Below are positions 1 to 6,703 of a DNA stretch of 64,000 bases, piece after piece. This stretch comes from Caldilinea sp. CFX5. Its GTDB lineage: Bacteria; Chloroflexota; Anaerolineae; Caldilineales; Caldilineaceae. Location: assembly GCA_021405325.1 (NCBI GenBank), contig QWII01000030.1, forward strand, positions 30,061 to 94,060, in the 5' to 3' direction. A model generated the notes under the pieces. The model searched no databases. It was given only the letters and a program-made list of their open reading frames with translations, and was not told the origin of the DNA. The translations under genes were made by a program, and so were the position numbers. The first letter of the stretch is position 1, and every line of letters begins with the position of its first letter.

Positions 1-2
1 GC

Positions 3-1547
3 GAAAGCCGGCCCTATGGCGGCCCCCGTGTCAGCTTCATGGGCTATCATGGCGACGGCGGCCCGGCCAGCGCCGCCAGCTTTCGTCACCCCGAACATTT
101 GGCGTTTGATTCGCGGGGTAATCTTTATGTCTGCGACAATTCCAACGACCGGGTGCGCAAAATTGAGAGGCAGACCGGGTTGATCAGCACCGTGTTGGGC
201 AACGGCCAACGCGCTTCTAATGGCGATGGCGGCCCCGCCGTCGAAGCCAGCACGCTGATGCCCGATGCCATCTTTCTGGATGTGCATGACAATCTCTATG
301 TCGGCGAAAAGTATGGCTATCGGGTGCGCAAAGTGGACGCCGCCACCGGCATTGTCCAAACCCTGGTCGGCAATGGCGTCCCCGGCTTTGGCGAAGAAGG
401 GCTACCGGGCGAAGCGACCCACTGCAACTCGGTCGAAGTCGGCATCTGGGTTGACCCGGACGGCACGGTGTTTTGGAGCGATTGCTCCGGTCGACTCCGG
501 CGGCGCGACGGGCAAAGCGGCCTTGTCACTACCGTGCTGGGCGGCGTGACGGTGCATGATGGCGAACCGGCGACGGCGGCGTTTCTCAATGGCCCCGGCG
601 GGTTGGCGGTTGGCCCCAACGGTCAGATTGTGATCGCCGATGTCTGGAATCAACGCATTCGCGCCATTGACCCGCAGACCGGGATCATCCAAACCATCGC
701 CGGCAACGGGGCCAGGGCCTATGGCGGCGACAATGGCCCCGCCACGGAAGCCTATCTGGGCAACCCGCATGATGTCGCCGTCGATTCACAAGGACGAGTC
801 ATTATCGCTGACACGCGCGATGGCCGTCTCCGCCGCATTGAACTAGACGGCGCCATTCGCTGCATTGCCGGCACGACGCTCCCCTGGGATGCCGGCGAAG
901 GGCGCTGGGACAAGGGCGACAACGGCCCGGCCATCAGCGCCAGCATTGCCCATGTGGAAGCGGTGGCAGTGGGGCCGAACGATGATATTTATCTTGGTGA
1001 CAGTGCGGTAGGGCGCATTCGCAAGATCGATGCCCGCACCGGCATTATCACCACCGTTGCCGGCACGGGTCTGCCTGGTTACAGCGGCGACGGCGGCCCA
1101 GCCACCAAAGCGCGGATTGGCGCACCGACGGCCATTCGTTTTGATGGCGTCGGGAATCTCTATTTTACCGACCGTACTTTTCATGTCGTGCGCAAAGTGG
1201 ATACAGCAGGGATCATCACAACAGTCGTGGGTTGTGGCGAAGCCGGCTTTTCACCCGATGGGACGCCGGCGCGTCAAGCCCGGTTGGATCAACCCTATGG
1301 GCTGGCGGTTGCGCGTGACGGCACACTCTACATTGCCGATTCGCGTAACAACTGTGTCCGGCGGGTGACAGCGCAAGGGGTGCTGGTGACGATTGCCGGT
1401 TGCCCCACCGCCGGTGATGGGCATGACGGTGAACCGGCCACGGCCACGCTCCTCAATGAGCCACATGGGTTATGTTTATACGGCGAAGATCACTTGTTGA
1501 TTAGCGACCACTATAATAATCGGCTGAGAGTCATGCGTATTGCGTAA
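3..1547 (+). CDS. NHL-repeat beta-propeller protein, 5' end outside window
   Basis: Built almost entirely of NHL-type repeats. A Gly/Asp-rich turn of the form GYSGDGGPATKA recurs about eight times (GYHGDGGPA, SNGDGGPA, GGDNGPATEA, KGDNGPAIS, GYSGDGGPATKA, SPDGTPARQA, GHDGEPATAT). Each turn is followed by a strand set such as 'GNLYVCD..NDRVRKI', and segments end in 'TVAGTG' or 'TVLGNG'. NHL propellers are usually binding scaffolds, often extracellular, but no signal peptide can be judged here. The frame is open to base 3 and the ATG at 39 has no Shine-Dalgarno sequence, so the gene most likely begins upstream of the window. Ligand and role are unknown. Confident in the fold, not in the function. 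Confidence 0.85.
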   Translation, partial: ESRPYGGPRVSFMGYHGDGGPASAASFRHPEHLAFDSRGNLYVCDNSNDRVRKIERQTGLISTVLGNGQRASNGDGGPAVEASTLMPDAIFLDVHDNLYVGEKYGYRVRKVDAATGIVQTLVGNGVPGFGEEGLPGEATHCNSVEVGIWVDPDGTVFWSDCSGRLRRRDGQSGLVTTVLGGVTVHDGEPATAAFLNGPGGLAVGPNGQIVIADVWNQRIRAIDPQTGIIQTIAGNGARAYGGDNGPATEAYLGNPHDVAVDSQGRVIIADTRDGRLRRIELDGAIRCIAGTTLPWDAGEGRWDKGDNGPAISASIAHVEAVAVGPNDDIYLGDSAVGRIRKIDARTGIITTVAGTGLPGYSGDGGPATKARIGAPTAIRFDGVGNLYFTDRTFHVVRKVDTAGIITTVVGCGEAGFSPDGTPARQARLDQPYGLAVARDGTLYIADSRNNCVRRVTAQGVLVTIAGCPTAGDGHDGEPATATLLNEPHGLCLYGEDHLLISDHYNNRLRVMRIA

Positions 1548-1565
1548 CTATGCTAATCTGTTGCG

Positions 1566-1609
1566 GCAAACGTGGCGTTCGCACATGGGCGTGCGAACGC
1601 CACGTTTGC
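1566..1609. repeat. Perfect 19-bp hairpin after the NHL gene
   Basis: Arms at 1566-1584 and 1591-1609 are exact reverse complements around a 6-nt loop, starting 19 bp after the NHL stop codon. There is no U-tract. It is probably a factor-independent pause or mRNA 3' stabiliser, or one of the many intergenic palindromes of this genome. Confidence 0.8.
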
Positions 1610-1709
1610 TAGGCAATGAGCCGGAGTGCCGGGGACGCTTTGCCCTTTGTGCTGGGGGCAGCGCTAACGCCGCCCAGCGCCTTTTGTCAACACTGTAAGA
1701 GCGGCAACC

Positions 1710-2159
1710 ATGAAGATCATTACCTGGAACTGCCAAGGTGCATTCCGAAAAAAGGCGTCCGTCTTGCTCGACTGGCAACCGACCATAGCCGCGATTCAGG
1801 AGTGCGAATGTCCGGCCAAGTTGCGTTTTCCCAAGGATTGTCAACTGCCGCTTGATTTTCTCTGGCAAGGCGATAATCTGGACAAAGGGGTGGGCGTCTT
1901 TGCCTATGGCGATCTGCGCTTTACCCTGGATGAGCGCTATGACCCATCATTCCGCCACTGCATTCCATTGCGCGTCAGCGGCGCCTATGATCTACATCTA
2001 TTAGCCATCTGGGCAATGGGCCATCGCCAAAAAGCGCGCAGTTATATCGGCCAAGTGTACCATGCTACGTTCGCTCACAGCCGATTGGCGCTCGGTGTTC
2101 CGTCTCCCCGGCTGTCAACCGGTCGTGAGCAGGAAGTCGTTACCAAAAGACGAAGGTAA
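1710..2159 (+). pseudogene. Truncated endonuclease/exonuclease/phosphatase-family gene
   Basis: The N-terminal part matches the EEP nuclease/phosphatase fold: 'MKIITWNCQGAFRKK' (first strand with the catalytic Asn), then 'IAAIQECE' with the metal-binding Glu, and 'DKGVGVFAYGD'. Similarity stops near residue 116 after 'SYIGQVYHA'. The remaining ~30 residues are Arg/Ser-rich and unlike the family. The expected second half is absent, including the 'GDFN' motif and the final catalytic His, and neither other forward frame continues it. The protein is 149 aa where members of this type are usually well over 200. The likely history is a deletion with a junction near base 2056. A Met start at 1710 is natural, but the product should be inactive. 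Confidence 0.7.
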
Positions 2160-2174
2160 GTTCCTCAAGGCGAT

Positions 2175-2202
2175 TTGACAAGAAAAAGCTTTCCCATATA
2201 AT
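2175..2202 (+). promoter_or_regulatory. Sigma70-type promoter of the first sugar importer
   Basis: TTGACA at 2175-2180, a 16-bp spacer and TATAAT at 2197-2202 are both perfect hexamers. The predicted leader to the ATG at 2331 is about 120 nt and holds a small hairpin at 2249-2262 (ccgtc/gacgg). Confidence 0.8.
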
Positions 2203-2330
2203 AAAGAGGCCCACTGTTCAGCTTATCATTTTCCACAAAGTTTCCCAACCGTCATAAGACGGAACCATTACCTATATTGGGCCTACTTTTGGGGATTACG
2301 AACCAATTAGCATTAAGGAGGAGTCAAGCC

Positions 2331-3698
2331 ATGAACAAGCAATCTTTAAGCCGACGCGAGTTCCTGCGGGTCAGCGCTATGACCGCCGCCGGCGCCGCCC
2401 TGGTCGCCTGCGCCCCGGCTGTGCAACAGACCGGTGGGGGGAGCAGCGCCCCGGCCCAAGCCAAGGAACTTTCTTTCTGGATGTGGAATACCTTTGCGCC
2501 GGAAGCCGATGAAGTCATGCAGACGAAGCTCACCGAATGGGGCGCCGCCAATGGGGTGACGATTGAAATCTCGCGTGATGCCGACAACACCCAGGCGGAC
2601 AAAATCATGCCGGCGATCGAGGCCGGAACCCTGCCCGATGCCCTGTTTGTCGATGCCGGGAACGCGTTGCGCTTGACCGACGCCCAGGCGTTGGACCCAC
2701 TCACCGACCTCTTCCCGGAGATTGGCGAAGCGCATGGCGGCTGGCAGCCACGGCTGGACACCTATGTCACGCGCGACGGTGTTGTCACCTTCTTGCCCTA
2801 CTCGATTGACACACCGATGCTACAGTTCCGCCGCGACATTTTGGAAGAAGCCGGGATTGCGGTGCCGGAAGGGCAATGGACGTGGGATCAGACCCGTGAC
2901 ATTGCGCTGCAAGCCTCCCAATTCACCGAAGGACAGGGCAAAAAGCTGATTGGCTGGGGCTTTGGCGTGGTCAAGCTGACCCATGATGGTTGGTGTACTG
3001 ATCTCTTCCGCAACTTTGGCGCTGACCTTTGGGACGAGAGCGGCCAAAAGATTATTCTGGCCGACCAGAAGATGGCAGAGGCGACGCGTGCCCTCAATTT
3101 CATCAAAGATGCCTGGGACAAGGGCCTCTTCCCGGCCGATGCGCCGGCCTATGACTATGCCGCCAACAACAAAGCCTATCTCGAAAAGCAGGCAGTCATG
3201 GTCATCAACGCCGCCTCGATTTATGTCAATGCCTCACAAAATGACCCCGAACTGGCCGAAGCGACCGGTCTTGCGCCCAAGCCCAAAGAGACGCGCGACA
3301 CCACGGACTGCGGTCTGCGCTACACCGTAGTGATGGCCAAAACTTCTGAAAACAAAGAGACCGCCACTGACCTGATCAAGGCGCTTTATGACAAAGAGAT
3401 CTACGCGCCCTGGTTAGAAGCGGGCTTTGTCGCCAATGTGGTGAAGGAGTATGATAGCTTGCCCATGTGGACGGGGACACGCGCCGCCTTTAACCTGGCC
3501 GCCCAAATCGGCGTCTATGGCGGCTATCCGGCCCCCTACGACAACGCAGCAATGGCCGAACTCACCGGCGGCCCGGAAGCGCCGGTCGGCTCAATGGTCG
3601 TGCGGGTGTTGATCGATGGCTACACGCCGGAAGAGGCGATCCTCGAAGCTGATGAGTTCTCGAAGCGGGTCTTTGAGAAGTATTATCCGCAGAGTTAA
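2331..3698 (+). CDS. Sugar ABC transporter substrate-binding lipoprotein
   Basis: A 455-aa extracellular solute-binding protein of the CUT1 (MalE-like, family 1) type. It captures a carbohydrate outside the cell and delivers it to the two permeases that follow. The N-terminus has a Tat-like motif (S7-R-R-E-F-L-R13), a hydrophobic stretch and a lipobox ending at Cys27 (LVAC), so it should be exported and lipid-anchored. The mature part starts with 'SFWMWNTFAPEAD' and carries 'KIMPAIEAGTLPDALFVD', typical of the family. Start chosen at 2331 because AAGGAGGAG lies just upstream; an upstream in-frame TTG at 2277 is not supported. The substrate cannot be read from the sequence. Confidence 0.92.
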   Translation: MNKQSLSRREFLRVSAMTAAGAALVACAPAVQQTGGGSSAPAQAKELSFWMWNTFAPEADEVMQTKLTEWGAANGVTIEISRDADNTQADKIMPAIEAGTLPDALFVDAGNALRLTDAQALDPLTDLFPEIGEAHGGWQPRLDTYVTRDGVVTFLPYSIDTPMLQFRRDILEEAGIAVPEGQWTWDQTRDIALQASQFTEGQGKKLIGWGFGVVKLTHDGWCTDLFRNFGADLWDESGQKIILADQKMAEATRALNFIKDAWDKGLFPADAPAYDYAANNKAYLEKQAVMVINAASIYVNASQNDPELAEATGLAPKPKETRDTTDCGLRYTVVMAKTSENKETATDLIKALYDKEIYAPWLEAGFVANVVKEYDSLPMWTGTRAAFNLAAQIGVYGGYPAPYDNAAMAELTGGPEAPVGSMVVRVLIDGYTPEEAILEADEFSKRVFEKYYPQS

Positions 3699-3718
3699 GC
3701 CGTAGCAAGTGGCGGGTG

Positions 3719-3768
3719 GCAAGTCGCAGGTAGCAGGCGAAATGTTTTGTCTGCTACCTGCGACTTGC
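3719..3768. repeat. 18-bp hairpin between binding protein and permease genes
   Basis: Perfect arms at 3719-3736 and 3751-3768 with a 14-nt loop, 20 bp after the binding-protein stop. It sits where importer operons often carry a stem-loop that keeps the binding-protein mRNA more abundant than the permease mRNA. The flank also repeats 'gtagcaagtggcgg'-like words. Confidence 0.75.
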
Positions 3769-3886
3769 TAAATTTCATGGCCGTACCAAACTTCCCACAC
3801 CGACGCCTCTTGCTTGCATGATTTTGCGCATTTCTGCGCTGGATACCCAGGTTTGATTGGTGTTATTTCAAGCAGAAAGGAAAATG

Positions 3887-4828
3887 ATGAGCCAACAGAC
3901 ACTATCTCAACCGATTGTGTCGCCCCAACCACGGGCGAAAAAAAGACGGTCCCTCTTTGCCGGCGAAGTGACCTTAGGTTGGCTGCTGGTTACGCCGGCG
4001 TTGCTGATCGTGGTCGGCATGGTCGGCTATCCCTTTGTCGAGGCGATCCGCATCAGCTTTACCGATCGGATGATCGGGCGCGGGCCGGGCAAATGGGTGG
4101 GGCTGGCGAACTATGAGTATATTCTCGGCTGGCCTGACTTTAGCGAAATGGTGGTGCGCACGGTGATCATTGCCGTGGCGGCGGTCTTCTTAAAGACAGT
4201 AGTCGGTCTGATCCTGGCAACGGCGCTCAACCAGAACTTTCCGGGGCGCAATGTTTTGCGCGGCGTCTTTATGCTGCCCTGGATTCTGCCCACCTATATT
4301 ATTGTGCTAGTCTGGCGCTGGATCTTTGACGGGCAGACTGGTCTGCTCAACCAGATTCTGGTCAGTTGGGGCGTCCTCAACGAGAACTACCCGTTCCTGG
4401 CCCGACCAGGATCGGCCATTGCCATGCTGCTCTTTGTCCTGGTCTGGAAAGGCTACCCCTTTTATGCGCTCACTTTTCTGGCCGGGATGCAAACGATCTC
4501 TGGCGAACTCTATGACGCCGCCAAAGTCGATGGTGCGGGGCGGTTGGCCCGCTTCTACTATGTCACCCTGCCTGGTATCCGCCAGGTGATGGGGGTGGTG
4601 CTCTTGTTATCCACTATCTGGACGATGAACACGCTAGAAATCCCGTTGCTGTTGACGGGCGGCGGACCGAGCAACGCCACCGAAGTCTTCCCGCTGTTGA
4701 CCTATCACCTGGCCATGCAGAACTTCCGGCTTGGTGAAGGGGCCGCGCTGCCGATCATGATGTTACCGCTGATTGCCCTTATGGTCGTGGCGGTCGCCAG
4801 CTATATGGATAAGGAGGCCACCCAGTGA
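3887..4828 (+). CDS. Sugar ABC transporter permease, MalF-like
   Basis: Inner-membrane permease of a CUT1 importer, about 313 aa with six predicted hydrophobic helices (the first around 'GWLLVTPALLIVVGMV'). The cytoplasmic EAA loop that docks the ATPase is visible at about residues 208-230 as 'YDAAKVDGAGRLARFYYVTLPG'. The N-terminal ~30 residues are polar and basic. ATG at 3887 is chosen over the adjacent 3884 because AAAGG at 3876-3880 gives better spacing. It overlaps the next permease by four bases (GTGA), indicating translational coupling. Its partners are the lipoprotein at 2331 and the permease at 4825. No ATPase gene is in the cluster. Confidence 0.92.
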   Translation: MSQQTLSQPIVSPQPRAKKRRSLFAGEVTLGWLLVTPALLIVVGMVGYPFVEAIRISFTDRMIGRGPGKWVGLANYEYILGWPDFSEMVVRTVIIAVAAVFLKTVVGLILATALNQNFPGRNVLRGVFMLPWILPTYIIVLVWRWIFDGQTGLLNQILVSWGVLNENYPFLARPGSAIAMLLFVLVWKGYPFYALTFLAGMQTISGELYDAAKVDGAGRLARFYYVTLPGIRQVMGVVLLLSTIWTMNTLEIPLLLTGGGPSNATEVFPLLTYHLAMQNFRLGEGAALPIMMLPLIALMVVAVASYMDKEATQ

Positions 4829-5670
4829 CCAGTTTGTTCGACCGCGTACCGGACACGATCTTTCGGCTCTTCTCGATTGTGGTCATTGGCGTGCTCTTGA
4901 CCATGATCGTCTTCCCGCTCTATTTTATGGCGACAACCGCCTTCAAGTTTGAAGGGGAAATCTACTCGGAATTGACCTGGATTCCGCGCGAACCAACGTT
5001 GCAGAACTTCCGCGATGTGGTTACCCAATTTCAGATTCCGATCTATCTGCGCAACACGCTCATTGTGGCGCTCAGCACGACCGCCATCGTCGTCGTGGTT
5101 GCGGTGCTGGCGGCCTATGCCTTGACCCGCTTGCGCTTTCCCGGTCGCGCCGTTCTGGCGCGTGGGGTGCTCTTTGTCTACCTGATTCCCGGTTCGTTGC
5201 TGCTCATCCCCATGTACCTGACCATTGTGCGCCTCGGTCTCAAAGATACCTATCCGGGGCTGATTGTCGCCAATATGAGCTTTAGCGTGCCTTTCTGCAC
5301 CTGGTTGATGATGGGTTATCTGCGCAGCATCTCGGCGGAAATGGAAGAAGCCTCGCTGATCGACGGCTGCACCCGTCTGCTCTCCTTGTGGTATATCGTC
5401 ATTCCCCTCTCGGTGCCCGGCATTGTGACGGCGGCGATCTTTATCTTCAATGGCGTCTGGAACGAATATATCTTTGCCTTGATCATTGCGCAGGATGCCG
5501 CCCATCGCATGATCTCCGTGGGCTTGAGCAACTTCTACCGCTCGGATTACTACATGATGGGGCCGATGATGGCTGGCGCCCTGATTGCCATGACGCCGGT
5601 GGTGATCCTCTATATCCTGGCGCAGCGCTATGTGGTGTCGGGGCTGGCGGCAGGGGCGGTAAAGGGCTGA
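4825..5670 (+). CDS. Sugar ABC transporter permease, MalG-like
   Basis: A 281-aa second permease of the first importer. It has the MalG-type layout: an N-terminal helix ('IVVIGVLLTMIVFPLYF'), a periplasmic loop with 'TWIPREPTLQNFRDV', then the five-helix core. The EAA motif is at about residues 173-195 ('EEASLIDGCTRLLSLWYIV'), and the protein ends in 'GLAAGAVKG', a usual MalG tail. It starts with GTG at 4825, preceded by AAGGAGG at 4811-4817 and overlapping the stop of the upstream permease. The next feature downstream is the terminator-bearing small transcript at 5744, so the operon ends here. Confidence 0.92.
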   Translation: MTSLFDRVPDTIFRLFSIVVIGVLLTMIVFPLYFMATTAFKFEGEIYSELTWIPREPTLQNFRDVVTQFQIPIYLRNTLIVALSTTAIVVVVAVLAAYALTRLRFPGRAVLARGVLFVYLIPGSLLLIPMYLTIVRLGLKDTYPGLIVANMSFSVPFCTWLMMGYLRSISAEMEEASLIDGCTRLLSLWYIVIPLSVPGIVTAAIFIFNGVWNEYIFALIIAQDAAHRMISVGLSNFYRSDYYMMGPMMAGALIAMTPVVILYILAQRYVVSGLAAGAVKG

Positions 5671-5743
5671 GTTCCTTGAATATGATTTACGAAATTGTTA
5701 CAATTTTGTAATGTCTATTTCGTAAAAACTATTGTATACTAAA

Positions 5744-5825
5744 GGTGGACATGCCCAATGGATCGCCAATCATTGTTTGTCCACCGCAGAAGCAACTGTT
5801 ACCGCAGTTGCTTCTCATTTTTTTT
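5744..5825 (+). ncRNA. Candidate ~80-nt small RNA with own promoter and terminator
   Basis: A TATACT -10 element at 5735-5740 precedes two stem-loops with no coding potential. The first closes GGTGGACA (5744-5751) with TGTCCACC (5778-5785) and has an inner CAATG/CATTG stem. The second is an intrinsic terminator, AGAAGCAACTG (5788-5798) with CAGTTGCTTCT (5805-5815), followed by eight T. The -35 element is poor. Alternatives are the 3' UTR terminator of the permease operon, or a fragment processed from it. No known RNA family was recognised. Confidence 0.45.
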
Positions 5826-6308
5826 AGTGCGCTCACAACCACGCTTGCCGCCCCTTGTCGCCTTTAGGCATGGGTTTGTCGCTTGCCGCGCCTAGCATAA
5901 ACCAGTCACTTACGTATTGCATCCGCCAAAAAGCGTAAAACAGCATCAGCTAGATAAAAACCCATCATCAGATCAAGCGCGCTTACGCTATTTGTCTGAA
6001 GCGAAAGCCGGAGCGGTCGCCTGCAAATTTGTGTTAGCGGACAGTCGGGTGCATCTGCCGGTTGTCGAGATATGCCGGCCGGGCGCGGTGGCGCGCAATG
6101 TCGCCATTGTCGAAAGTTTTCAACAACCTATGACATGGCGCAGTGGCCACGCCTGACCGCCGGGATCTACCAAAGCGAGAATGAGATGAGCCGGAACGGT
6201 TGACTTTCTTCAGGAGGAATGTTACGCTACGAGCGGAAGCGGGCTTGGTACTTACCAGAACCCAAGATCTTGCCGATTCATAATCACTCATCCATAGAGG
6301 AGCGACCC
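5826..6308. other. 480-bp stretch without a recognisable gene
   Basis: An open frame at 5917-6156 has uneven, coding-like residues ('VACKFVLADSRVHLPVVEI') but no Shine-Dalgarno sequence and no family I recognise. The adjacent frame continues similarly as 'DMAQWPRLTAGIYQSENE' up to about 6200, so it may be a frameshifted relic. Nothing firmer is visible apart from the ribosome binding site of the cupin at its end. Confidence 0.4.
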
Positions 6309-6635
6309 ATGGCCTTTTACAATCCAGCCGACCGCACACCCAAAGAACTATTCCCTGGCGCTCTCACGCGCACTTTCTGGGGCGAAAAGCTTTTATTATC
6401 CTACCTGGACCTGGCGCCGGGCGCCTTTGTCCCGCCCCATAGCCACCCTCATGAACAGGCCGGCATCGTCCTGGAAGGTGAACTGGAATTTACCATCGGC
6501 GACGAGACACGCATTGTCAAAACCGGTGAAATGTTTATTATTCCCGGCGGGGTGGTGCATAGCGTCCGTGTCGGCGCCAGTCCCGCCCGCGCCCTCGACA
6601 TCTTTAGCCCGGTGCGTGAAGAGTACAAGTATTAA
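6309..6635 (+). CDS. Small cupin-domain protein
   Basis: A 108-aa single-domain cupin. Motif 1 is 'PGAFVPPHSHPHEQAGIVLEG', with His44, His46 and Gln50 in the metal-ligand positions. Motif 2 is 'PGGVVHSV' with His84. Proteins of this size are often sugar-binding or small-molecule sensor/isomerase cupins, or auxiliary factors in carbohydrate loci; the substrate cannot be assigned. ATG at 6309 follows GAGGAGCGACCC. A perfect palindrome begins two bases after its stop, and the next gene is convergent. Confidence 0.85.
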   Translation: MAFYNPADRTPKELFPGALTRTFWGEKLLLSYLDLAPGAFVPPHSHPHEQAGIVLEGELEFTIGDETRIVKTGEMFIIPGGVVHSVRVGASPARALDIFSPVREEYKY

Positions 6636-6636
6636 C

Positions 6637-6703
6637 GTGATTCGTGCTGCGTGCTGCGGGGCCTTCGACAGGCTCAGGCCCCGCAGCACGCAGCACGAAT
6701 CAC
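6637..6703. repeat. 27-bp perfect hairpin with TTCGACAGGCTCA loop
   Basis: Arms 6637-6663 and 6677-6703 are exact complements; the loop is TTCGACAGGCTCA. It fills the whole gap between two convergent genes, so it can act as a bidirectional terminator. The loop is nearly the same as in the hairpin at 13131-13193. Confidence 0.85.

Noticed and set aside
5917..6156. A 79-codon frame before the cupin gene
   Set aside because: No Shine-Dalgarno, no recognisable family and an abrupt start. Kept only as a possible relic in the intergenic entry.
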